A stretch of DNA of 64,000 bases from Lunularia cruciata (taxonomy: Eukaryota; Streptophyta; Marchantiopsida; Lunulariales; Lunulariaceae), in NCBI GenBank assembly GCA_948567375.1, contig OX419758.1, forward strand, positions 41,307,473 through 41,371,472. Direction: 5' to 3'. Positions 39,101-50,799 of the stretch are shown piece by piece. How positions within the stretch are numbered: the stretch's first letter is position 1; every line of letters begins with the position of its first letter. The position numbers and the translations under genes are program-made. The notes under the pieces were generated by a model. That model saw nothing but the letters and a program-made list of their open reading frames with translations. It was not told the DNA's origin and made no database searches.

Positions 39101-42100
39101 GTATCTAGAATATTTTATCTTGCTCACAAAACATACATCTTTGTATAAAGCAACTAAGGTGACTTCTATTTTCAAAAAATATTGGGTAAAGTAGGCATAT
39201 GGCCCAAAAATTTATATTTAAATGAGCTATAATGTTTCCCATGCTTGAAAGGCACTTTCTCTACTTGTTTGAGTCTGATATATAGAGAGCATCATTTGAT
39301 TCCTTGACATTGGAAAATAGGCAGTACAATTGAAGTTGAACTTTATGGATATAAAAAAATTTTGAAATTAAATGACCCACTTTTAGAGTAACTTTCAAGA
39401 AAAAATATAATACAATGTATTTTCTCTTGTTGTATATTAGTGTCATAGAGATCCTAATATCAAAAATTCAACTTCAGGTGATAATTGACGGGAGAGATTT
39501 TGGTGGTTAAGAGAACTCTATAAATATTGATATCAAAACTCACTATACATCATATCTATAGTACACTTTCCTAGCCAAAATCAAAGATCTAGATAAGTTA
39601 CACATAAAGTAGTTAGTGATAGATACATTGGGGGCACAAAGGTACGCCTTGGACAAATCTACCTTTGTTCATAGGAAGATGCATACATAGAAGGATTAGA
39701 AGCAAACACTAAGTATGAATGTTACCAAGGAGGTGAGGAAAGGGAAGTTATACACTCAACCAAGTCCAAGGGTAAGAAGATTGCTATGTTTGTTGAGATG
39801 TATGATTTTTCTTCAAGAGAGTACTAGGAAGTCTTCAATATTATGTAGTAGTTTGAGTTCAAAGGTTTGTTGTCTTGAACATTCAATGAAGATCAAGAAA
39901 AGTGGTTACTATTCTAAATCAGGTCATCAAATGAGGACTTTGTGGACCCACTAGCTAATAAGATGGTGAGAGTTATACCCACTCTCATGGGGAAGTGTTT
40001 GCATCAAAGGAAAACTCAACAAGTATATGTATTCTACACTCCTCAACAAGTATATGTATTATATACTTGGTACAAATTACCCTATGTAATCAAGTTAAAT
40101 ATGTTAATCAAGATAAGCTCCTTCAATCCTTCTTCTCTTCTCTTCTCTTCTCTTGCTTTGCTAATATTGGGGTTAGGAAGATAGAAGCATGCATATTGGC
40201 CATGATGAGAATTGAGGACAAACAAATTTGTGTTTAGATGTCACATACCCAAAGCTTGAGTATTGGTATCAACAGTTTTTGGAAGAGAAGTGGCATAAAA
40301 CCAACACTTATGACACAGACTTTGGAGATTAAGCCAGAGTTTACATTGGAGAAGACATTAATTATAAACTATAACATCTTTTACAAACCTTTTTAAATAA
40401 GGGAGTTTAGAAAAAGCAACACAAGATCTTCTTCACATAGTAGATGGGCAAGATGAAGAGCACTTTAAGGGTAATAATCAAGACAAAATGAAATGGTCTT
40501 ACTCAAGGATGCTTCAAGAATACCAAAGGAGATGGTACTTTGTGCATTTAATTATGTAAAAATTGATATCTAGAAAATTGTGCAAGGAGTATCGAAGGAA
40601 AAAGGTCTTTAGGATCATGACTTGCTAAACTTGTGAGCTATTTCTTAAGCTTGCTAGGAAGAGTGAGTCAGAAATGAAGATGCCTCTTTTTATTATACAA
40701 GGAAGAAGTTGTGCAGCCATTACATATCCTTTAAGAAGTTATTAATAAGTTATTCAATCCAAATTTTAACTATTGTCATATCTTTATTTTACTGCATTTA
40801 AAATTTCAAGTGAAATTTTATTAGAAGTATTAGACTTTGTAGTTTTCAAGAGGACAGTATTTAAAAATGGAAAGATTGGGTGCAAAAATTAAGCATTGAG
40901 GTAAGAATTCATGAGAAGGAGGAGGAAGTAGTAGAGGAGATCCTTGCTAAGCTTGACCTTGAAAGAGTAATCTTCTTTTCCTTACTCATATTATTTGGTA
41001 TAATAATGCATGGAAGAAGAGGAAAGTTGATGGGATTTTAGATAAACCTACCTAGAAGATGCATTGATTTTAGATATACAACCACAATAGCTACGTTGTG
41101 GTTAACATGACGGATTACTCATCACTCTTCAGGCTTAAACATTGGGAGTTACAAACATTCCTTATGGACAGAACATAAGGCAATGCAAGCACATCATGAA
41201 AGACTACAAGAAGTTCAATGAGTTAATTGCTCCGCAAGGTTACCATGGAAATTGCAAATATTACTCATGAATATAATTTGAAGCAACCTATCATAATAAT
41301 CCCAAACTATTGTCAAAGGAGGATATATTTGGCACGGTCTCTAGCTCAAAGGCAATTACCACATCAACTCACTAGGTTATTACATATTCCACTCCTCACA
41401 ATATTTTAGTATAATTAATGAGATTTGCCAATTTTTTGAGCTTTGTACAAGAGTTGACAACATGATTTTTTAACTTGACCATTTTAGGTATTAGATTTCA
41501 TTCTATTGAGATTGCTCGAAAGCTTTCATATTAAATTTTTTAGTACTTACTTTTTTTAAGAGATAAGTCAAATGTGCAAAAATCTAATGGATGTAAAATC
41601 AACCACCAGAACAAATCTTGATAAGGTTTTGAATAAATGAAGATACTGAAGGAACATGAACATACTCACTCTAGTTAAAAGGAATTTGAAATACAACAAA
41701 TCCTCTAATCAGTTTGTAGCATCTAGCTATAACTACCCGATTGATGATTTACCGTTAAATTTATATCAAAATCCTCAAGCTATGATTGCACTATCTGATC
41801 ACTATGTTTTCTAGAGAAAAATAGTATATGTTAGATCTTTGTACAAGACAAGAACTATTTATTGTGTTTGGTTCAGTTAGGATAAAATGGAGAAGTTACA
41901 GAGTTAGATAGGCATTGACATACCCCTATTAGGACATATCAAGCCTAACTAACGAGTATAAACAAACAAATAACATACTATTGATTTGTAATAAAGTCCT
42001 CTAATAATATATCTAGGTAAACTTATATGAACTAGAATAAGCATGGACTTGTGCTCATTGCAGCTTTACAAGTTTCTGCACCGTCGTGGAGCACATACGA

Positions 42101-44239
42101 GTAGAAAGAATTCTGCAGAATTTGGAAGGTCCGGTTCACATACCGGGAGATTCTGATTAGGGAATTGATATTTACGGACTCCCTCTTTTGACATTTCCAT
42201 CCTCTCGAATTGCCAAGCAGAGCAGTGAGAGCTGATTTGAACTTTCTAGTAATCCACTTCCAATTCAAGCTCTCGCGCATCAAGATCATCACAGATATCC
42301 AGTAGATAAACATTTCATCTTCACCCCACCAGATGTTAAGGGAAATGGGAACTACTCTTTGCTGCCGGTGACGTCGGCCTCAAGAACGACGAAGATAGGG
42401 TGGCCTCAGATCCGAGAGCGAATCCACGCCGCGCTCAAAGTTGGGGTGTGGAAATATCAAAAAAGGGTGTGTATATATATATATATATCATTTCTTAGTG
42501 CAGTTGTTCTTTCTATCATTTGGGCATTGTGTTAACTCAAATAATCTCCAAGCTAGATGGCTGGTGACATAATGATGAGAAGATGACTGTCCATGAGCTA
42601 CTGGCACAAACATTTAACCGGTTCGACTTTTCTTTTACAAGCATGGATGTATATGACCTTGAACAATGTTATCAGTCGCACCACCTACTCTAGAACTAAG
42701 AAGGAGAACAATCGTTCCGCATGCGGCTCGATCACAACATGTATGCCATGCAGTTGCAAAGAGAGAATATCTTATCAAGTTAAAAATTTCCTAAAAAAAC
42801 TGGATTTCGTTCGGGATCTTTGTCCGTATACCCTAAAATATCGAAAATTGAGTCGCCACATTGTACAAACTGACAACTTTTTTATTCAGTTTGTCAAAAA
42901 TATTCAATTCTTCAATAATTGGTGTGATGAAATAGAATTTGATTGCTCAAATTTGCTATTCAGTTCTAGATATTGTAAATAAATTTTTTTTCATTCCTCA
43001 CATTTAGATATTTCTCTTTTAACTTCTCATTTAGTTTGAGTCACAGAAATTCTAGAATCAAGTCAAATTGCTCTATTTTTTCAGTGAGAAGGACGACCGC
43101 AAAGAAAAAATGAAGGATGGAAAATTGCAGCTATTTTTTCAGGGGAGTTAACCTTTTCAGCGTGCCAACTTGTAAGCAACAATTCAAAATCACCCAGTTC
43201 ATTTGGATCTTGAAGCAATTGCACACAACCCAATGGTCCTAAATTGGATCTTGCTTAATCCGTGTGTATTTTTTTCGGTTCAATTTAAATTGTATTCTTA
43301 GTTGCATAAATTCATGTTTCCCTAATTCATATATAAAAAAAGATAAATGAGGTGTTGGATGATATTTGGAGCATGATGTTCCACTCTTTGTATCTCTTAC
43401 GAGCACTTCGTCAAATTTATAATTATGACTATAAAACTTGATTTGGAGAAAAGAGGTTTGGGATTTCTTATCTAGAAGGTTTTGTGCACATAAGATCTCG
43501 TAATAGATCAGCACTTTCTACATCGCAAGAGCTAAAGGCAAGGAGGTCAATTGAGGATATCTTGGATTGATCTTAGTATTAACGTTTAGTCAAGTCAAGA
43601 AGATACCACAAATGATATCTCATATTGGAGATAGATTCTAAAAATAACTAACACAATATCATTCATGTTGAATAAAAAAGACAAAAGACCAAGCATTAGC
43701 TACTTTGATGATAGATGGATGGGAGTTAAGAAATACTTTGAGATCTTTAGAGTAATGGCATTTTGTTGAGTTAGACTTTAATAGACTTAATTTAGCTCCC
43801 ACTAAGGTGTTAGCTTAAATAATACTAATAATGCTAATATGGTAACTTTTCCAAAGACAAGAAGGAAAGTTAGAATTCAATTTGCTAAAGTTGAGAATAA
43901 AGACACTAACAATGGTGCACACTCTTGTATCATAGACAAATTTATCACTCATACAAGAGCTAAGAGGTGCACCTTATTTGCAACCAAACCAACTTACGTT
44001 AGGAAAATTGATCATCTAGACAAGCTATAATATCTCAAAAATTTTCTATTCTTTCTATACAAGAATTAAGATCCACTTTTTTTAAGGATAACTCTCTATT
44101 ATACTCTTTAAAGTTCCAAGATGTGTTGGCAATCTTTGGCAAGCCTCTTGAGTCTAACTCAAAGCTAAACACCCTCGAGCTCATTGACAAGGTGGTGTTT
44201 GCCAAGATTTCAACCCTACATGAGATCCGATGTGTTGTA
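36157..44239. other. Long AT-rich stretch with no recognised gene
   Basis: About 8 kb of mostly AT-rich DNA with frequent stops. Small features are a TCTTC run near 40129-40153, a near-perfect 28-bp tandem pair near 40018-40073, a TA run near 42471-42489 and a short GC-richer patch at about 42340-42450 with no clear reading. The region 39700-41400 has scattered short open frames that may be old retroelement remains. One LINE tail end lies at 43088-43124. Confidence 0.5.
43088..43124 (-). mobile_element. Last ~35 bp of the LINE tail (copy G)
   Basis: On the minus strand this reads CCATCCTTCATTTTTTC then GCGGTCGTCCTT. It matches the extreme 3' end of the LINE family and stops at the same place as the other copies. 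It is short, so chance similarity is possible but unlikely. Confidence 0.5.
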
Positions 44240-45240
44240 CACATATGTACATTGCTACGCAAAATACATTGTTGTCAACATCATACACTATAGAAGCACA
44301 ACTCACACATAAGTCATACGTGAACTCTAAAGTGCCATAATAATCAGTTCATTTTTCTACTTGAATCACACTCAAATCAGATATATACTTGATTTTTCAC
44401 TCAACAATCTACCAACAATTGGGTATTGATTGTAGTCAAGCTACAACTGAGAGACTCCATGTGATGCTTGTTGGCCTCTGTACACCATAGCCAAGAACTC
44501 AAATATTAGAGAAGTGAGCTCTCTAAAGCTGCACTTTGAAGGTATATCCCTCTACTCAACTTAGGTCTCCAGCCCTAATGGTACATTTGACAGTCTGAAT
44601 GGCACAAGTGATGGTAGGTCTCACCATGTGATAAGTAGCCCTAACATAAAATGAGACTGTCAATAAGTAGTCCATGAGTAACTATCAAAATACCTATGAA
44701 TACCAACACTACCACTCTAGCATCCGTGCAATCTAGCTTTGGTGCTACAAATGTAATGATAGTTGTCATGTGTATATACATTACTACACAACACACATCG
44801 TTATCAATATAATATAGTATAGAAGCACAACTCACACATAAGTCATACATGAACTCTTAAGTGCCACAATTGCCCCCTATTTGGTGGTTGGGTCCCTCTA
44901 ACTCCAAGTACCCATCTACTCCAAGTATATGATATACCCTATGGTGGTAGAGATCAAGAGGTCGTGGGCTATCAAGCCCTATCATTAGTCGTATATCTGC
45001 AATCTATCCCACATAAAAGGTGCACTAGCTATAGGTCAAGTACATCTAGGACATAACCACTATCCTTGAGGAACCATTTTGAGAGGAGGAGTCAAACATA
45101 TCATATACCACCCTCTCAAACAACTATCACACACCAATATAGTAACAGCTCTACTAGAAGAGCCACATAACATACCACAAGCTTGCACATACAAGTTCCA
45201 AGCTTGGGTCCATAGTGCCATCAATGTTTAGAAGGTGGCA
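44240..45240 (-). mobile_element. Inverted 3' fragment of the PHD-type gypsy family: end of pol plus LTR
   Basis: On the minus strand the end of the polyprotein (45240 to about 45050) matches 3990-4199, including NIDGTMDPS. The PHD finger pieces CDSC, CLTPPL and WLCPRC are still readable; the first Cys pair is damaged by a small deletion. A purine tract (AAATAGGGGGCAA) and the LTR (44868-44240) follow. The LTR again contains a second start copy (44338-44240) about 530 bp after the first. It is an independent, more diverged copy of the element at 1-5024. Confidence 0.82.
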
Positions 45241-45260
45241 TGAACCTGGTGGGGAGGTAG

Positions 45261-45289
45261 CATCTAATTGGCTTCAAGCCAATTAGATG
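45261..45289. repeat. 14-bp-arm palindrome at a transposon junction
   Basis: CATCTAATTGGCTT, one central C, then its exact reverse complement. It lies between the inverted gypsy fragment and the next gypsy remnant. Confidence 0.9.
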
Positions 45290-47265
45290 GAGTGGCAAAA
45301 CTATGATGATGATGATAAGTGGAGCAAGCTCAATGGAAATTTGTTGAGCCAATCTCTACATGGGAAGAATTCAAGAGTGCAATAATTGAAAAATTCCAAA
45401 TAATAAACATTACACAAGCTACACAAAATAGATTGGAAAAATTGAAGTAGATTGGTTTTGTGAAAATCTACATCACTCAGTTCCAAAATACCATAATGAA
45501 AATCCAAGAGATACTAAAAGGTGAAGCTTTTGCTTGATTTGTGAGGAACTTGAAATCATAAACCAAATTGGAAGTGACTATACAGAAACCAAACACTTGA
45601 AAGAAGCTATAAAATTGGTTGAGCACTTGGATTCCTTGGTTGCTACAACTTGGTCTCAACCTAGACCTCCACAAAACCTACAAACACACCATACATGGGT
45701 GGAAGAGCAAACGCCAATGGATATTGGCATCCAATGGAAACCAGTTTACATTATTGAGAAAGAAATATTATGAAAAATTGGTTGGTGGTTGGTTAAAATA
45801 GGATATTACATTGTCAAATGTCCAACTAAGAATGGATTATTGTGACTCTTTTCCCAAATGAGGTTCTTGGAACATGAGGATTAAGGAAACAAAGAATTCT
45901 AATAAGAGATATCAAGTCACTTACTAGGAACTTGATTTTTTCCAATTAGATTGAAGGCTCAACCTATGCAAGTTTGATATACTTATAATGTATGATATCC
46001 AATTGTTTTTGTAGGATTTTTGTTTGTAGTGAGAGTTGTAAGAATTGCATATTTATGCAATTAGCAAAAGATTTATGTATTTTCATCAAGTCAATATTTG
46101 GTAATAGATTGATGTTAGTAGATGAAAGAAAGAGTTCTACATTCTGTACCTCACATCTTGTTACATTCAAGATTGAGAATGAGTATTCGAAGTATATGAG
46201 GTTTGTAGTAGCTTTTTTATACTATGGTTTCATTTTAAGTTTATCTTGGTTTGAATATCATAAGGTTCAATTTGATTAGACCTGATAATAAATTCAAGTA
46301 CAACACCAAGGTAAAAATTACTAATTAGGGTGTCTAGCACCTTGGAATAAGACACTTTACAATAGTCAGTCCCAAGATGGGAAGTTTATCAACATATTAA
46401 TTAAGTGCAAGCTTTAGAGAAATACTTTATTTTATTTTACTATGTGGATCAAGTTAATTGTGCAAGGAGAATCTAATGAGAGTAAGCAATCTCAACAAGC
46501 AATAGTTGATCAAAGTGTAAAACTTTTCAAATATGTTTTTGGATGATCTTCTATAAAGGTTACCTTTTGATCAAGGTATACCCTTCAAAATCAAGTTGTT
46601 GCCAAGTAGTACTCCTATTAGTAGCCAATCTGTAGGCTTTCACCAAAGGAGTTAGAAGAGCTTCAAATGACACTAATTTAGTTTTTGGAGAAGGATTTCA
46701 TACAACATAGTATATCTCCTTGGAGAGCACTAGTACTCTTTGTACCAAAGAAAGAGAAAGACTTTGATTATATATTGACTTTTGTGGCTTAATAAACAAA
46801 CCATGAAGGATATGTATCCATTGCCTCAAATTGAAATCTTGTTGGATCAATTGAGTAAAGCACAATAATTCTCCAAGTGGAATCTTCAAAGTGACTATTG
46901 ACAAATTCACATTGAAAGGGAGGATATGCAAAAGATTACATTTTGCACAAGGTATGGGCATTTTGAGTGGAAGCTTTAGCTTTTGGGCTTACTAAGGCTT
47001 TGGTAATTTTCATGGATCAAATGCATAAGGTGTTGCACAGATTATTGGATTGATACATGATGGTGTTTTTGGATGAAATTTTAATCTACATTAAGATGAA
47101 GGTAGAACACAAGAATCATCTACAAGAAGTTCTAAGATGACTCTACCAATGGAAGTTTTATTGTAGGAAATCAAAATTTGCTTTTTGGTAGAAGGAAGTT
47201 ATATTCTTGGATCATAAGGTCTCATAAGAAGAGATCAAGATGGAAGAGTAGAAAATCAAAATCAA
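45290..47265 (+). mobile_element. Third gypsy remnant: gag and RT fragments
   Basis: The 5' part reads like retrotransposon gag through several stops: STWEEFKSAIIEKFQ, then LEKLKQIGFVKIYITQFQNT. The 3' part from about 46650 reads like a gypsy RT with many stops. There is a PWRALVLFVPKKERD-like block at about 46715-46755, then ALAFGLTKALVIFMDQMHKV, and a VFLDEILIY-like block near 47060-47090 where YxDD would be. The RT is followed by SKFAFW. No LTR was recognised, and the right end is cut by a LINE fragment. Confidence 0.65.
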
Positions 47266-47269
47266 ATCA

Positions 47270-47798
47270 AAGTGGAGGATATTGTGGTTACATATACTAT
47301 ACGTGATGCAATTTTGGAAGGGGTGATTACTCATCCTCTTGAATGGGCGGCGAGCGGAGGAGCAGCACGCAAGGTCTCCAAGTATAGAGGTATGCAATGA
47401 GGTCATCTATTTGTTCCTCTAGCCTTGGAGTTATATGGAGCAATGTACAAGATTAGGCACATTTATCAAGGAGGGCATGAGAGTTTGTCGTATTAGATGT
47501 TAGGGGTACCACTCTCACTCTACTCTCATATTTTGTAACATACTTTAGACAGCACGTGTCCATATGCTCTATAAAGAGCATTGGTGTGTGCAATCCATAA
47601 CAGAGCCGTCATTAGATCATACTTCTTCAAATACTCCCGCAGTTTGTATAGACTTGCATTGCTAGGATATCTTAGGTGTGGTAGTGCAGATTTCTCATAT
47701 CAATACTATTGGGGCCTAACCCCATTTCACCTTTTTTTTGTTCTTCCCATCCTTCATGTGTTCAGTCATCCTTCATGTGTTTAGCGTGGTCGCCTTTC
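47270..47798 (+). mobile_element. LINE 3' fragment (copy D)
   Basis: It begins in the endonuclease-like region (GVITHPLEWAASGGAARKVSKY-like reading, interrupted) and runs through the untranslated part to the recurrent tail, ending at GTGGTCGCC. The left end joins the gypsy RT remnant directly, which fits a 5'-truncated insertion. Confidence 0.75.
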
Positions 47799-47948
47799 TC
47801 TCCCATTAATGTTCGAGCACAAAATTATTCTTGAAGCCTGTAGGCATGTTGACCACACCAATTAGATACACACTAATTACTGAAGGTGGTATACACCAGA
47901 CTCTATACACTATACACTAATTAGAATAGACACTAAACACTGAAGAGT

Positions 47949-48209
47949 GTGCTATGGACAGAGCGGCAAGATGTATATTTTGTCCGAAAGGATATCGATA
48001 CTCTTGTTCAAGGAGCTGCACAGATGGTGAACAACTCTTTCCTTCATGGACTTGTCAATCCCTCGCTTATCGATACTACTGTTCAATATGTACAATCGCA
48101 ACCAAAAGATTGGAGGTCTCAACCATTCAGAGACAATGATACGAAATTCCTCAACTCCATCAAATACATCAGCAAAACCCCTCATGAAGTGCAGGTTTAC
48201 GCTGTTTGA
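47949..48209 (+). CDS. Doubtful small ORF, convergent with the deaminase-like gene
   Basis: An 86-codon open frame (GTG at the left end, no ATG near it) with protein-like composition, including TERQDVYFVRKDIDTLV and HGLVNPSLIDTTVQYV. I know no family for it, and there is no supporting splice signal. Overlapping frames are open too, so it may be chance or the terminal exon of an unseen gene. It ends 44 bp before the stop codon of the convergent gene. Confidence 0.2.
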   Translation: MLWTERQDVYFVRKDIDTLVQGAAQMVNNSFLHGLVNPSLIDTTVQYVQSQPKDWRSQPFRDNDTKFLNSIKYISKTPHEVQVYAV

Positions 48210-48252
48210 CGTTGTTCACGGTCGGACATGCATTACAAAACGTGTGACCATC

Positions 48253-50016
48253 TCACATGATACTGCAAGAAACATCGAGAATGGGCGTCTTCAATTGCAC
48301 CTTGGGGCCAATGCCAAAGCCGAACCCGCCAACGCTAACTTGAACGCCATCGATACCCACTGAGACTCCAGTATCGACTTGTAATCCCACGCCAACGCCC
48401 ATGCCAGCAACGGATGCCTCGGCACGACAAACTTCTGCTGTAGCCATAGCCTTAACGCCTCCAATACCTGCATGGGCACCGGCAGAGGCACTCAGGGCTC
48501 GAGCAGCTGCCTGACAGACCGAGACCTTGGCCGAGCATTCTGCCACAGACGCGGATGCAAATGCACCAATGCTGGCTCGACCGTTATAGGTCCCGGCTGC
48601 CGCTATGCAAGTATCCGCGGTAGCGTTAGGTGCTCGATTGAAATCTTCAACGATGGACTCGATCATATTCCCCGCGCTTCCCCGCATCCGATACGTTTTA
48701 CTCAAATCGCGTTTCGATGTCGGTATGAGATTGTGAGCTTGCTCTTTGATTACTGCTTTTACAATCTGTTCTGGAGTTTTCGGGTACGAGGGATGAGAGT
48801 ACCGGGGCGTGATTGTTTGTTGGAGCTTCTCTTTGAAGTTCGTGTCAGTGTGTCGATCGAATATGTGTTCGATATAGACCTTCTTCTTCGTATTCTCGAC
48901 TGCGGCAGGAATGTGCTTTGTTACTTTGGTTTGAATCTCGTCGGGGGAGTGCCAGTTCTTTGGATGCTTATTCTTTTTAACTCCTTCCCATTCATCTTGG
49001 AAACGCACTTCTGGATATTTCTCTCTTATCACGTCCTCACATTTTTGGCAGCACGGCTTGGAAACGCGTAACGTTCCAGACACGTTTTCTCCCAAGTGTT
49101 GCAGGATTTGCATTTCGGCATGTGGAGCAGCATTTTCTGCATGAGTCTGCACCGAAGTTGCAGGGTTCAGGATCTTAATATCAGCTAAAGCCGTCTCTCG
49201 GTACATAGTCCTCAGCGACCTCTCAAGGTGTTCGACAAGCTCGTCGGTGAATCCAAACTGGGGTTTCTCCCCACGCGACTTTATGTTACCGGCAATGATA
49301 ATCGTTTTTTTCCCGTCCTCGATGAATGTGGCGATGCAGTCGCAACCGCGTTCCTTTTTGCAGAATCCGATGTAGTTGGCCTCGGCGAGTCGTCTTCTCT
49401 CTGTGATATCAGCGTCAAGTTTCTTCAAGCTGGGCAGGTCAAGATCATGCTCTTGATTTACGCGATCGAGCAGCGGCCGCCAAGTGACTTCGTCTGCTAG
49501 TTTGTTCAATGCATCAGTTGTTTCGCTGATTCTTCTAAGAGATGCTCCAACCGGTTTCCCTTTTTGAGAGAATTTACTGCAATGCTCGATAACAGCATTG
49601 TCCAACATCAACTGCTTGTTTGGACTGTCCGATGTCGCAATTCTGGACAGCAAATCCATCGTTCCGTTGTCCAGACCAGCCCTCTCGAGCTGTTCCCTCA
49701 GAATTTTCTGTTGGTTCTCTCTTTTGTTCGCTAGCTTACCGTAATCCTCTGAGAACTTAAATTCGTCCACCGGGTGATTATTCTGGAAAATAACTTTGAG
49801 AGCGTGATCCGAAATTTTATATCCCAGTTGGTCGCGTTCCTCCAGTTCTCTCGGAAATGGCGGGTACACGGGGAAATTGCGTCGTTGGTCGGAGATGGTA
49901 TCTCTGATGATCCGGTTATAAATGCCCAGAAGGCGATCTGCTGCTCCAAGATCATGCTTCGAAGTATGTTCGGGTCCCAAATCATCGGCCGCAGGATTAC
50001 CAAGACTCAACGCCAT
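48253..50016 (-). CDS. Deaminase-fold protein with Ala/Gly/Cys tail and CaaX box, 587 aa, intronless
   Basis: The start ATGGCGTTG at 50016 is the first ATG of the frame in good context; the upstream 56 codons of open frame have no ATG. Residues 1-205 are charged and probably helical. Residues 216-330 look like a cytidine-deaminase-superfamily domain: strands around CIATFIEDG and TIIIAGN, zinc ligand and proton donor in HAEMQIL (His299, Glu301), then SKPCCQKCE with CxxC at 323-326. Such domains deaminate bases in nucleic acids or nucleotides; the HAE/SKPCC style recalls bacterial polymorphic-toxin and fungal families more than plant DYW or housekeeping deaminases. Residues 381-400 carry HIFDRH, of unknown role. 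Residues 465-575 are Ala/Ser/Gly-rich with regular Cys, then Gly/Val repeats. The last four residues CSIM fit a farnesylation CaaX box, suggesting membrane attachment. There is no signal peptide and no intron, unlike the other two intact genes here. The gene is sure; the substrate is unknown. Confidence 0.85.
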   Translation of the reverse strand: MALSLGNPAADDLGPEHTSKHDLGAADRLLGIYNRIIRDTISDQRRNFPVYPPFPRELEERDQLGYKISDHALKVIFQNNHPVDEFKFSEDYGKLANKRENQQKILREQLERAGLDNGTMDLLSRIATSDSPNKQLMLDNAVIEHCSKFSQKGKPVGASLRRISETTDALNKLADEVTWRPLLDRVNQEHDLDLPSLKKLDADITERRRLAEANYIGFCKKERGCDCIATFIEDGKKTIIIAGNIKSRGEKPQFGFTDELVEHLERSLRTMYRETALADIKILNPATSVQTHAENAAPHAEMQILQHLGENVSGTLRVSKPCCQKCEDVIREKYPEVRFQDEWEGVKKNKHPKNWHSPDEIQTKVTKHIPAAVENTKKKVYIEHIFDRHTDTNFKEKLQQTITPRYSHPSYPKTPEQIVKAVIKEQAHNLIPTSKRDLSKTYRMRGSAGNMIESIVEDFNRAPNATADTCIAAAGTYNGRASIGAFASASVAECSAKVSVCQAAARALSASAGAHAGIGGVKAMATAEVCRAEASVAGMGVGVGLQVDTGVSVGIDGVQVSVGGFGFGIGPKVQLKTPILDVSCSIM

Positions 50017-50799
50017 TCCTTCTTCCTTTACAATTTGGGGACTACCAGCTAGAAGTTGATACCTTACGCAAACAACTCTGAAGTAAAACCCACCCCACTT
50101 ACATTCAATTGCAGAACTAGGAAAGATAGGAACTGATACTGAACGCTTCAGAGAGTTAAGAAACTGGACAAACTGGGACAACAAGTTTAGGATTTCAATT
50201 CCTAGACCAAGGAGTACAAACTCTGTATCACAACGAAGCAGAGGAGAAGAGAAAATCGTACCGGCACAGACAAGGGACTGACAGTTGATGACGCGACCTA
50301 CAGGAGCAAGTTCGAAGTCGTTGTGTAAGTCCTCTTGGCCCTTGCTGCAACTGGATCAGTGTAACTTGTAATTACATATTCACAAGTTGAGAACACTTTG
50401 ACATATACTCTCCTCTTCTCATTGATCACAGGAAGTTGTCTGGCAAATGGTCCGTACGCATTCATTGATAGACTACGTTTTATACAATTGAGTGAACTCG
50501 CGAGTTGATTGGGTCTTGCAGATGTACAGTGAGCTTCCCACGAAGAAAATGCCTCAGTTCTCTGGATAACTTGTAAATAAATATTCACTGGTTGACTAAC
50601 CAACTAACAGTAGTCTGCCCTTCGACAGGACGTGTGGGGGCAAATGGTCCTTGCACATTCACTGAGCGACAACCTCTGTACTATAGAGAGGGACCCGAAA
50701 TATAGTCAAGTTTGCATTTCTATAAATCTGATAAGTGCGGGCAGATCGACTCACAAGTTTTTGTTAGCTGAATTAAACTTTTAATGCACCTAAACAAGG
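50017..50799. promoter_or_regulatory. Upstream region of the deaminase-like gene with a diverged duplication
   Basis: The minus-strand gene's 5' UTR and promoter should lie here. Two related blocks, 50351-50478 and 50572-50673, share CTGGAT...AACTTGTAA..A.ATATTCAC at one end and GGCAAATGGTCC...CATTCA.TGA at the other. They look like a diverged direct duplication of about 100-130 bp. A 101-codon open frame (50603-50298, minus) crosses one block and could be an upstream exon, but no splice pair joins it convincingly. I see no clear TATA box. Confidence 0.45.

Noticed and set aside
42340..42450. GC-richer patch that might be an exon
   Set aside because: Translation on either strand hits stops quickly and shows no known motif.
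50058..50082. Possible 5' UTR intron of the deaminase-like gene (GTAAGT...TTCAG, minus strand)
   Set aside because: Only about 25 nt between donor and acceptor, too short for a plant intron.
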